The notes beneath the pieces are model-generated. The model did no database searches, was not told where the DNA came from, and saw nothing but the letters and a program-made list of their open reading frames with translations. DNA of 64,000 nucleotides from CAZGDB01 sp964524705 (lineage in GTDB: Bacteria; Pseudomonadota; Gammaproteobacteria; Berkiellales; Berkiellaceae): positions 57,136 to 121,135 of the forward strand of contig CAZGDB010000002.1 of assembly GCA_964524705.1 (NCBI GenBank), in the 5' to 3' direction. Position 1 is the stretch's first letter; each line of letters opens with the position of its first letter. A program made the position numbers and the translations under genes. Shown one piece after another: positions 36,871-44,643 of this stretch.

Positions 36871-37721
36871 TGATACAGCATTTTTTTGACGCAGTAACTG
36901 CTACCTTCACCTATGTGATTTGGGATAGTGTGACGCATAAAAGTGCCATTATTGATTCTGTATTAGATTACAATCCTGATAGTGGACATACGCAAACTAA
37001 AGCCATTGCCGCTGTTTTAGCTTATTTGAAAAAAGAACAGCTAACCGTAGAATGGATTTTAGAAACACATATCCATGCAGATCATCTCACTGCAGCCCAA
37101 CATCTTAAAAAAATGACGGGGGGCAAAATTGGCATTAACAGTAATATTACGAAAATTTTGAACTATTGGGTGCCTATTTTTAATACCGGAGCAGACACCC
37201 CACTCACTGGGGAACAATTTGATCGACATTTTGCAGATGGTGAGACCTTTAGCCTTGGCACCCTTACTATTCAAGTCTTACATACGCCAGGGCATACCCC
37301 TGCCTGCTTAAGTTATGTAGTAGAAGATGCAGCTTTTGTAGGCGATACGCTCTTTATGCCTGATGTTGGGACTGCACGTGCTGATTTTCCGGGTGCCAGT
37401 GCCCAGCAACAATATCATTCCATACAGCGTCTATTGGCATTACCGGATAACACACGTATTTTTGTAGGTCACGATTATCCTCCCAATGGACGCGAGCCGA
37501 TGGCTTTTGCAACGGTTGCGATGCATAAAAAAGAAAATATTTTAATTAATAGTACCGTCACTGAAACGGACTATATTAGAACGCGCACGAATAAAGACCA
37601 AGGCAAAGCCGTCCCTCATCTTTTATTGCCTGCCTTACAGGTCAATATGCGCGCGGGCACCTTTGGACGCTTTGAAGAGAATCAACTACAATATATTAAA
37701 ATTCCCGTGAATAAAATTTAA
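36861..37721 (+). CDS. MBL-fold hydrolase, persulfide dioxygenase-like (Blh/ETHE1 type)
   Basis: A 286-residue metallo-beta-lactamase-fold protein. The metal motif is ETHIHADHLTAAQ with His70, His72, Asp74 and His75. Further motifs are HTPGHTPACLSYV, FVGDTLF and FVGHDYPP. The HADHLTAA form and the adjacent rhodanese are features of persulfide dioxygenases such as Blh of the BigR operon, which oxidise glutathione persulfide to sulfite. No BigR-like regulator is visible. It is translationally coupled to the rhodanese gene. Confidence 0.85.
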   Translation: MSLVIQHFFDAVTATFTYVIWDSVTHKSAIIDSVLDYNPDSGHTQTKAIAAVLAYLKKEQLTVEWILETHIHADHLTAAQHLKKMTGGKIGINSNITKILNYWVPIFNTGADTPLTGEQFDRHFADGETFSLGTLTIQVLHTPGHTPACLSYVVEDAAFVGDTLFMPDVGTARADFPGASAQQQYHSIQRLLALPDNTRIFVGHDYPPNGREPMAFATVAMHKKENILINSTVTETDYIRTRTNKDQGKAVPHLLLPALQVNMRAGTFGRFEENQLQYIKIPVNKI

Positions 37722-37741
37722 GTTTTACTAGGAGACCTACT

Positions 37742-38206
37742 GTGAATACTACTGCCTCCCCTAAACAAGACAGTGCCTCTATTGCACAGTTGCTGAGAGT
37801 CCTCCTAGCAAATACCTATGCCCTCTATTTAAAAACCCAAGGGTATCATTGGAATGTAGAAGATAAAGAATTTTCTATGTTGCACAGCTTATTTGAAAAA
37901 GAATACACCGCTTTAACAGAAGCAGTCGATAAAACGGCAGAACGTATTCGTACATTAGGCCATTATGCACCAGCATCATTTACTGAATATCAAGCTTTAA
38001 GTAAAATTCCAGATGGGCATGCCCCTACTCCAGCTTCAGATATGATTCGTGGACTCTGTGCAGACCATAGCACTATTATCACGTTGATTCATGAAATGCT
38101 AAAGGTTCTACATACTACCTCTGATGAAGGGACCACTAGCTTTTTAAATGACAGATTACAGGAACATGAAAAAACTTTGTGGATCTTAAATAGCCATTTA
38201 TCTTAA
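37742..38206 (+). CDS. dps: Dps-family ferritin-like DNA protection protein
   Basis: A 154-residue Dps protein that stores iron and shields DNA under oxidative stress. The ferroxidase residues are in TQGYHWNVEDKEFSMLHSLFEKEYTALTEAVDKTAERIRTLG, the Dps signature (split here across His, Asp and Glu ligands). The N-terminus is short, and lysines are few. Translation begins at GTG 37742 with a strong SD (AGGAG at about 37729). It is 20 bases after the persulfide-dioxygenase-like gene, so it may share its transcript. Confidence 0.92.
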   Translation: MNTTASPKQDSASIAQLLRVLLANTYALYLKTQGYHWNVEDKEFSMLHSLFEKEYTALTEAVDKTAERIRTLGHYAPASFTEYQALSKIPDGHAPTPASDMIRGLCADHSTIITLIHEMLKVLHTTSDEGTTSFLNDRLQEHEKTLWILNSHLS

Positions 38207-38253
38207 AGACTGTTAAACTATTGCCCATTAAAAACGGTTGCTACGCAAGCAAA

Positions 38254-38868
38254 ATGTCTATTCAAAATGTGGTCTTTGATATTGGAAATGTATTGGTCCA
38301 TTGGGATCCGCAAGCGGTGGTCCGCACATATTTTGGTTCTACAGTAGATGTGGTTGACTACACAACGCGTATCTTTAGTGGAACTTCTGACTTTTGGCGT
38401 AGCCTGAATCTGGGACACTATACTGAAGCGCAAGCCATTCGGCACTATCACCAAGATTTTGAACTCACGATCCCAGAGCTCACAGAGCTCGTACATGCAG
38501 CCTATCGATCTTTAGTGCCACTTCCAGAGAGTGTGGCCTTATTAGAAGCCGTTCATGAAGCTCAGATCCCTTTATATTCCATTACGGACAACGTGCATGA
38601 AATTATGGCCTACCTGAAAACAACTTGTCCTTTTTTAAGTTATTTTAAAGATATTGTAGTTTCTGCTGACCTTGGGATCTTAAAACCCAATCCTAAAATC
38701 TATCAAACCCTTTTAAAGAAAAACAGTTTGACTCCTGCAGCTACTGTTTTTATTGATGATTTAGCGCCTAATGTTATTGGTGCACAAAAAATAGGGATGC
38801 ATGGGATACAGTTCCAAAAAGCAGCAGATTGCCGTCTGGCATTACAGGCTTTAGGGTTATCATTTTAA
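38254..38868 (+). CDS. HAD-superfamily hydrolase (YihX-like)
   Basis: A 204-residue HAD phosphatase of subfamily IA. Motif I is VVFDIGNVLVHWDP, where the nucleophile Asp is followed by IGN; motif II is SITDN; motif III/IV are KPNPKIYQ and FIDDLAPNVIGAQ. This is the YihX/alpha-D-glucose-1-phosphate phosphatase-like group. The ATG at 38254 is preferred; an in-frame TTG at 38221 would add an unconserved 11-residue leader. The promoter of the next gene starts after its stop. Confidence 0.85.
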   Translation: MSIQNVVFDIGNVLVHWDPQAVVRTYFGSTVDVVDYTTRIFSGTSDFWRSLNLGHYTEAQAIRHYHQDFELTIPELTELVHAAYRSLVPLPESVALLEAVHEAQIPLYSITDNVHEIMAYLKTTCPFLSYFKDIVVSADLGILKPNPKIYQTLLKKNSLTPAATVFIDDLAPNVIGAQKIGMHGIQFQKAADCRLALQALGLSF

Positions 38869-38893
38869 GTAACTAACCTACTTTAAGGATCTA

Positions 38894-38921
38894 TTGACGC
38901 CCGGTAGCCACCAGCTACAAT
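38894..38921 (+). promoter_or_regulatory. Promoter of the SPFH-protein gene
   Basis: TTGACG (38894-38899) and TACAAT (38916-38921), each 5 of 6 to consensus, are 16 bases apart. The ATG is at 38958, 37 bases after the -10. Confidence 0.6.
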
Positions 38922-38957
38922 TAAGAACAACACCATACCTATTTTAAGCAGGGCATT

Positions 38958-39854
38958 ATGTTTTGGTCTACCATTTTACTCCCGATTATCCTTATTCTTC
39001 TTTATAAAACCTTCTTTATTGTGTCACAACAGCATCCCTGCATTATTGAACGATTAGGGCGTTTTGTGCGGGTAGCCTCTCCTGGGTTAAATTTCAAAAT
39101 TCCTTTTATTGAAACCATTGCAGGCGAAGTGAACTTACGCGTACGCCAACTTGATGTCGAGGTTGAGACCAAAACCTTAGATGATGTCTTTTTACAAATT
39201 GTAGCTTCTGTACAATACCGTATTTTACCTAATAAAGTATCATCGGCATTCTATGTTTTAGATAATGCAGAAGGACAGATTCAATCTTTTGTTTTTGATG
39301 TCATTCGTGCACGCGTACCTATGATTAAGCTTGATGATGTCTTTTCTAAAAAAGACGAAATCGCCGATGCTGTTAAAACAGAACTCCAAGAAGTGATGAA
39401 TGAGTTTGGGTATGACATTATCAAAGCTTTAGTGACTGACATTAATCCAAATGCAAAAGTAAAGTCAGCGATGAATGAGATCAATGAAGCCCAACGTTTA
39501 CGAATCGCTGCCAATGAACGTGGGGAAGCTGAAAAAATCCTCAAAGTAAAACAAGCAGAAGCTGAATCTCAAAGTAAGATTTTACAAGGACAAGGGGTTG
39601 CAGGACAACGACGTGCAATCTTAGAAGGGCTCAAAGCTTCCTTAGATGATTTACAAAAAAATATTCCTGGCACAGATGTCATGAGCTTAGTCTTAATGGT
39701 GCAATACTTTGACACCCTTAAAGAAATGAGCATGCATGGTAATTTGAATACTATTTTATTACCGCATTCTCCCAGTGGGCTGCAAGATTTATATCAGCAG
39801 ATCCGCACTGCGATTATTACGGGCAATCAGGTCAGCGAGATTCATAAAAAATAA
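38958..39854 (+). CDS. SPFH/Band 7 membrane protein (stomatin/QmcA-like)
   Basis: A 298-residue protein with one N-terminal membrane helix (ILLPIILILLYKTFFIV), then the SPFH domain (VSQQHPCIIERLGRFVRVASPGLNFKIPFIE, DVEVETKTLDDVFLQIVASVQYRI) and a C-terminal coiled coil rich in Glu/Ala (EKILKVKQAEAESQSKILQ). It has the layout of QmcA/YbbK, scaffold proteins of membrane microdomains. No NfeD partner gene is next to it. It is transcribed from its own promoter and has a long inverted repeat after it. Confidence 0.9.
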   Translation: MFWSTILLPIILILLYKTFFIVSQQHPCIIERLGRFVRVASPGLNFKIPFIETIAGEVNLRVRQLDVEVETKTLDDVFLQIVASVQYRILPNKVSSAFYVLDNAEGQIQSFVFDVIRARVPMIKLDDVFSKKDEIADAVKTELQEVMNEFGYDIIKALVTDINPNAKVKSAMNEINEAQRLRIAANERGEAEKILKVKQAEAESQSKILQGQGVAGQRRAILEGLKASLDDLQKNIPGTDVMSLVLMVQYFDTLKEMSMHGNLNTILLPHSPSGLQDLYQQIRTAIITGNQVSEIHKK

Positions 39855-39902
39855 AATTTATTCTTCCGCAAACCACTAAAAAATAGCGCGAATACACGTA
39901 TT

Positions 39903-39931
39903 GCAGCATGCTCAAAAATAAGGCATGCTGC
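39903..39931. repeat. Perfect 9-base inverted repeat
   Basis: GCAGCATGC (39903-39911) and GCATGCTGC (39923-39931) flank an 11-base A-rich loop. It lies in the 103-base gap between the SPFH gene and the deaminase-like gene. No T-run follows, so it is a weak terminator or a 5' element of the next gene. Confidence 0.7.
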
Positions 39932-39957
39932 TCACATAATTATAAAAAATAACCTGT

Positions 39958-41034
39958 ATGCCAAAGCCCATTATCAATGCATACGCAACCTATGCGACCC
40001 CTACCTATCCGACTAACTCTCTGACAGTTTCCTATCAGGGAAAGCACTATAGTAACCTCGTCACCACAGAAGTCCCTGGCGAAGACATTCATCAAAACCT
40101 ATTTGCGGCACGCTATGGGCTAAAAACAGGTTTTGCAGGTGCTGCAAAAACTACCAAAGAGACGCTTAAAAAGGCCAATATTGTCACTGCATCCTTAGGT
40201 ATCCTCTATACAGAAATCGATCAAGAAGAAGGTGAAATAGAATCTTTTGAGTTTGCACATAAAGGAATTTATACGCCCGCAAAAATAGACAAACCTGTAC
40301 TTCTCAATGCCAGTTATTTTTTTAAAGAAGCGGAGAATTATGCCGCAGAAGGTGTTCCAAAAAATAAAAGTTTAAGAAACACAGATTTTAACATGCATTT
40401 AAAAAATAATATTGCGCGTTACAATGAGATTAAACAACCACATATCAAAACGCACTTAAACACCAAAAACATTCGAAACATTGATACCCACGCAGAAACC
40501 TCACAAATGCATGAAGCTTTTCACCATTCAGAACAAGCACTGATGTATTATTTAAGCAGCGAAGATGGCATTCAATTCTGTAAAAAATTCATTACTAGTT
40601 TAAAGCCAGCTTTTGTTTCTGGTGTTGTTTTGGACTTGTATTCAGACCGTTGTTTGTGTGCCAACTGTGCTACTGGGATGATTGGTTTTCAACACACCCA
40701 ATGTGAAGGATTTGCAAAAAAATTAGCATCCGCTTTAGAAGAAAAAAACATAGACACTTACCGTAAAGGTCTTTCCGTGCATACCCGCATTAGTGCAAAC
40801 AGCAAAGTAGAAGCAACGCAAGCGCCTGAAACACCGAACACTCCCTCCCCTATCATCAAACGTACGGATAAACATGTATTATTAGAAATGCAAAATAACA
40901 TCTATACACCCGCAATGATGGCGCAAGGATTAGAAAATTTTAAAGGTGAATATTTTAGTAGCCGTGCTTTATCGGGCAATAAAACACAACGTGCCTTACT
41001 GTATAAGCCCACGGGCGCTAGGCATAATACTTGA
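39958..41034 (+). CDS. Orphan protein with deaminase-like zinc motif, 358 residues
   Basis: Not a family I can name. The central region carries HHSEQALMYYL with His190-Ser191-Glu192, then, after a helix, VVLDLYSDRCLCANCATGM with Cys234 and Cys237. The order H-x-E, then about 40 residues, then CxxC at the start of a helix after a hydrophobic strand, is the core of zinc-dependent deaminases of the cytidine deaminase fold, including those in bacterial toxins and effectors. Residues 1-150 and 250-358 have no recognisable domain; the latter has a Pro/Thr-rich linker. No signal peptide is seen. It is a single gene between an inverted repeat and the permease promoter. Annotation as deaminase is an inference from motif and context. 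Confidence 0.55.
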   Translation: MPKPIINAYATYATPTYPTNSLTVSYQGKHYSNLVTTEVPGEDIHQNLFAARYGLKTGFAGAAKTTKETLKKANIVTASLGILYTEIDQEEGEIESFEFAHKGIYTPAKIDKPVLLNASYFFKEAENYAAEGVPKNKSLRNTDFNMHLKNNIARYNEIKQPHIKTHLNTKNIRNIDTHAETSQMHEAFHHSEQALMYYLSSEDGIQFCKKFITSLKPAFVSGVVLDLYSDRCLCANCATGMIGFQHTQCEGFAKKLASALEEKNIDTYRKGLSVHTRISANSKVEATQAPETPNTPSPIIKRTDKHVLLEMQNNIYTPAMMAQGLENFKGEYFSSRALSGNKTQRALLYKPTGARHNT

Positions 41035-41058
41035 CTTTCTACCTTGGATCTTCATAAT
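41031..41058 (+). promoter_or_regulatory. Promoter of the amino-acid permease gene
   Basis: TTGACT (41031-41036) and CATAAT (41053-41058), each 5 of 6 to consensus, are 16 bases apart. The -35 overlaps the stop codon of the upstream gene. The permease ATG is at 41107. Confidence 0.5.
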
Positions 41059-41106
41059 GGAAGGTCTAACCCTTAATTTTTAGCCCTTCTTTCTACAGGA
41101 GCCTGC

Positions 41107-42399
41107 ATGTCTGGTAAAATTGGTTTTTGGTCGGTATTTGCATTAGTCACCGGCAGCCAAATTGGATCTGGCATTTTTATGCTTCCTGGTAATCTCGCGC
41201 CTTATGGCGGGCTCAGCATTGCAGGGTGGGGATTAGCTAGCTTCGGCGCCCTCTTATTAGCTTTGGTCTTTGCTCAGTTATGTTCTCAACTTCCAAAAAC
41301 CGGTGGGCCTCACGCTTATGTACAAGCAGCCTTTGGGCCTCATGCCGCATTCTTTACAGGTTGGACCTATTGGGTTATTTCCTGGGTCAGTACCACCGCT
41401 GTGATCACAGCCAGTGTCGGATATCTGATGGTATTTTTTGATGCGCCTACGCCTGCCTTTCAAATTAGTTTAGAAATTCTACTGTTACTCAGCATCACTG
41501 CCTTAAATCTCAAAGGCGTACAAACTGCGGGGCATGCAGAGTTCTTTTTGACCTTAATCAAAATCATTCCGCTCTTTTTGTTGCCCTGTATTGCATTATG
41601 GTTTATAGATTTTAATAATTTTCAACTCACGCCGAATACCAGTAATCCTTTGACCGTGGCTCAAATCTTAAATCGAACAGCGCTGCTAACCTTATGGGGC
41701 TTTATCGGTTTAGAGTCTGCTACCACCCCAGCAGGTGCTATTGAGAACCCTGGTAAGACGATCCCACGTGCTGTGATCAGCGGAACAATTTGTGTGGCTA
41801 TTTTATATTTACTCAATATCGTTGGCATCATGGGGGTTGTCCCCGGAAGTACGCTCATGCATAGTGCAGCCCCTTATATGGAAGCCACGCGCTTATTATT
41901 TGGGGGAAACTGGCATATAGTCATCTCTGTGATTGCCGCGATTATTTGTATTGGCACGCTTAATGCCTGGACTCTCGCCAGTGGACAAATTGCGTTAGGA
42001 ATTGCTGAAGATGGTTTAATGCCAAAAGCCTTTTCTAAAAAGAATACCGACGGGGCGCCTTTTGTAGGATTATTAGTCAGCTGCGCAGGGCTCATTCCTT
42101 TATTATTGCTTACCTATCAAGAAAATATTGCGCATCAACTCTTATTAATTATAGATTTTTCTGTAACCGCATTTTTGTTTGTTTATTTAATCTGTTGCGC
42201 TGCATTTTTAAAGCTTGCCTATCAGAACCGTCAACTCAAAAAATATTATGGTGCTTGGCTTGTAGGAATCGGTGCCAGTGCTTTTTGCCTTTGGATTTTA
42301 TCTCAGACAGAACCTAAAATTTTAGGGATCTCAAGCCTATTCATTATTAGCGGTTTGCCACTCTATCTTTTTCAAAACAAACATTTTAGTCGCACCTAA
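41107..42399 (+). CDS. APC-family amino acid permease or antiporter
   Basis: A 430-residue polytopic membrane protein with about 12 helices. The N-terminal GSQIGSGIFMLPGNLAPYGG motif is the substrate-binding GSGIF loop of the APC family, similar to AdiC/PotE antiporters. It has the WGFIGLESATTPAGAIENPGKTIPRAV motif of amino acid/polyamine antiporters. Substrate cannot be set without comparison; no decarboxylase gene lies beside it. SD is AGGAG at 41096. The last 63 bases overlap the convergent murJ gene. Confidence 0.88.
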   Translation: MSGKIGFWSVFALVTGSQIGSGIFMLPGNLAPYGGLSIAGWGLASFGALLLALVFAQLCSQLPKTGGPHAYVQAAFGPHAAFFTGWTYWVISWVSTTAVITASVGYLMVFFDAPTPAFQISLEILLLLSITALNLKGVQTAGHAEFFLTLIKIIPLFLLPCIALWFIDFNNFQLTPNTSNPLTVAQILNRTALLTLWGFIGLESATTPAGAIENPGKTIPRAVISGTICVAILYLLNIVGIMGVVPGSTLMHSAAPYMEATRLLFGGNWHIVISVIAAIICIGTLNAWTLASGQIALGIAEDGLMPKAFSKKNTDGAPFVGLLVSCAGLIPLLLLTYQENIAHQLLLIIDFSVTAFLFVYLICCAAFLKLAYQNRQLKKYYGAWLVGIGASAFCLWILSQTEPKILGISSLFIISGLPLYLFQNKHFSRT

Positions 42400-43914
42400 A
42401 GCTTTTAACATTAAAGCGCGACTGTGATATGGGTTCAGTCCTGCTAATAAAATAAATATGGCTCCCATACCTACCGTACCTTTTGCGAAAAACCGCAATA
42501 CTAAAGACAGCCCTTCCGTAGGATCGCTATTCCACACGAACATACCAAAAATAAGGATTGCAGCTAACATAAGAAGTTTGCAAAAGTCATAACACCAACG
42601 TCTGTCTAAAACGATATACCCTTTATAGCAAGCTACCCCTAGCAATAAGAAACTATTCACCCAAGCAGAAGCAACTGTCGCCCAGGCAATCCCTACATAA
42701 GTATGAATAGTATAAAACCAAACATAGTTAAAACTTAAGTTAACAGTCAATCCCACTAAAGCCAATTGAAAAGGTGTTTTAGTATCATAGTGTGCATTAA
42801 AAAATGGTGTTAATACTTTGTTCATCACAAAGGCAGGCAATGCCAGAGAAAAGATAGCCAAAATCAACGTTGTTTCAGCAGTATCTGCTGCACTAAATTT
42901 ACCACGCTGTAACGTTAAAGCAACGAGCTCATACGCCATACTATACATTAACGCTGCAAGCGGAATAATCACCACTAAAGTTGCAGAAATAATACCAGCT
43001 GAGCGCGCTTGCTCTCTATTTTGAGATAAATAAGGTAATAATGCAGTGCCTAAAGCAGTACCGATTAATGCTAAAGGCAATTGTACAAGCCTATCTGCAT
43101 AATACATCAACGACACCGCGGATTCGAAAAAAGTCGCTATAATGGTGCCGCACCATAAATTGATTTGAATCAAACTAGCGCCCAAAATCCCCGGCAACAT
43201 ATTTTTTAAAAACAAACGTACTTCAGGGGATAATTTTGGCCAGACAAATTGAAACCTAAACTGACGTTGTCTACAGCCATAATACAGCAGTGCCATTTGA
43301 AATAATCCAGAAATAACAATCCCTAGACACAAGAACACCCCTACTTCTGGGTGATGCCTAAAATACAACCCAAACCCAATTAAAAATAAATTTAAAAACA
43401 CCGGTGCAATCGCTGCTAAAGCAAAACGATGCTCACTGGCTAAAATCCCTGCCCATAAGGACCCTAAGGACATGCAAATCAAATAGGGAAAGGCTACTCG
43501 ACTACAAAGTACGGTCCGTTCAAAAACAGCGGAGCCTTGCTCAAATCCTGGTGCCCACCACCCCACTAAAGTCGGCATATAAGCCTCTGCCACCCCTACC
43601 AAGACTATCAGTATCAATAAAAGTAGGGTAAAAACCTGGTTCGCATAATGCTGTGCTTTTGCCTTATCTGCTTGCGCCGTGCGGCTTAAAATCGGCACAA
43701 AGGAGGCAGAAAAAGCTCCTTCTGCTAAAAAGCTCCTAAAAACATTACTAATTCTAAAAGCCACATGAAAGGCATTCGCCATCGGCCCCGCGCCAATCAC
43801 CGCCGCCAAAACCATTTCGCGTACAAACCCTGACACGCGCGACAATAAAGTCATCAAACTAATGATTGCAGAAGAGCGCCAAAGGGCGCGCGCAGGATGT
43901 ACAGGAGGTTCCAC
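42337..43914 (-). CDS. murJ: Lipid II flippase MurJ
   Basis: Moves lipid II across the inner membrane for peptidoglycan synthesis. The 525-residue protein is a 14-helix MATE-like flippase. The N-terminal LLSRVSGFVREMVLAAVIGAGPMANAFHVAFRISNVFRSFLAEGAFSASFVPIL is the MurJ signature region (split here by segment), with the essential arginines. The C-terminus overlaps the convergent permease gene by 63 bases. It is divergent from the YbhB-like gene. Confidence 0.95.
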   Translation of the reverse strand: MEPPVHPARALWRSSAIISLMTLLSRVSGFVREMVLAAVIGAGPMANAFHVAFRISNVFRSFLAEGAFSASFVPILSRTAQADKAKAQHYANQVFTLLLLILIVLVGVAEAYMPTLVGWWAPGFEQGSAVFERTVLCSRVAFPYLICMSLGSLWAGILASEHRFALAAIAPVFLNLFLIGFGLYFRHHPEVGVFLCLGIVISGLFQMALLYYGCRQRQFRFQFVWPKLSPEVRLFLKNMLPGILGASLIQINLWCGTIIATFFESAVSLMYYADRLVQLPLALIGTALGTALLPYLSQNREQARSAGIISATLVVIIPLAALMYSMAYELVALTLQRGKFSAADTAETTLILAIFSLALPAFVMNKVLTPFFNAHYDTKTPFQLALVGLTVNLSFNYVWFYTIHTYVGIAWATVASAWVNSFLLLGVACYKGYIVLDRRWCYDFCKLLMLAAILIFGMFVWNSDPTEGLSLVLRFFAKGTVGMGAIFILLAGLNPYHSRALMLKALGATKMFVLKKIEWQTANNE

Positions 43915-44031
43915 AGGCTACTTTTACTCTAGAAGATCAACTCTACTTAGTATACTAGATTTCAGGCTTAAAACAGAATGTCATACTCCTTACAAATTGA
44001 GTGAATTAGATAACATCTTTAAGTCCAGCGC

Positions 44032-44061
44032 TTGTGAAAAGAGCCATGAGATGCTTATAAT
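44032..44061 (+). promoter_or_regulatory. Promoter of the YbhB-like gene
   Basis: A perfect TATAAT (44056-44061) is preceded at 18 bases by TTGTGA (44032-44037, 4 of 6). The ATG follows at 44097. The rest of 43915-44096, the gap to murJ, shows no other feature. Confidence 0.5.
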
Positions 44062-44096
44062 CAGGTGCATCACAACCTTTCAAAATCGAAGATCTT

Positions 44097-44546
44097 ATGC
44101 AACTCACCAGCACTGCTTTTATAGATGGCGGCCTTATCCCTAAACTTTATACGTGTAATGGTTCGGATTATTCTCCGCCCTTAACCTGGCAGGATGTTCC
44201 GGTTGGCACTAAAAGTTTTGTGCTGATTTGTGACGATCCTGATGCACCGGTGGGAATGTGGGATCATTGGTTGTTGTACAATATTCCTGCAACCATTATG
44301 TCGTTACCTGAACAAATGCAGACTCCACCCGCAGGTGCTTTGGAAGGCCTCAATAGTTGGGGGAAGACGGGTTATGGTGGGCCTTGTCCACCAGATAAAG
44401 AACACCGTTATTTTTTCAAGCTATATGCCTTAGATACGCTGTTACAGTTCCCTAGTCCACCTGTAAAAACAGTATTAGAGCAGGCACTCGAAGGACATAT
44501 CTTAGCGCATGCGACCTTAATGGGGCGTTATGACCAGCCTCGATAA
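44097..44546 (+). CDS. YbhB/YbcL-family (PEBP/RKIP-like) protein
   Basis: A 149-residue phosphatidylethanolamine-binding-protein homologue. Conserved parts are YTCNGSDYSPPLTWQDVPVGTKSF, DDPDAPVGMWDHWLLYNIP and GGPCPPDKEHRYFFKLYAL, which form the anion-binding pocket. The bacterial role is unclear; the E. coli relatives YbhB and YbcL bind small ligands. No signal peptide is seen, so it is probably cytoplasmic. Confidence 0.93.
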   Translation: MQLTSTAFIDGGLIPKLYTCNGSDYSPPLTWQDVPVGTKSFVLICDDPDAPVGMWDHWLLYNIPATIMSLPEQMQTPPAGALEGLNSWGKTGYGGPCPPDKEHRYFFKLYALDTLLQFPSPPVKTVLEQALEGHILAHATLMGRYDQPR

Positions 44547-44586
44547 AAAAACCAAAAAACAAGTTAAATGCGTTACTTTTTATTCA

Positions 44587-44615
44587 TTGAAAGTTTGCTA
44601 ATTAACTTATATAGT
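44587..44615 (+). promoter_or_regulatory. Promoter of SbmA-like ABC gene (paralogue 2)
   Basis: TTGAAA (44587-44592) and TATAGT (44610-44615), each 5 of 6 to consensus, at 17-base spacing. The ATG is at 44644, 28 bases after the -10. The SD is poor (CTACGG), so translation may be inefficient. Confidence 0.6.
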
Positions 44616-44643
44616 CTGCAAAAGTAATCATTATGGTCTACGG

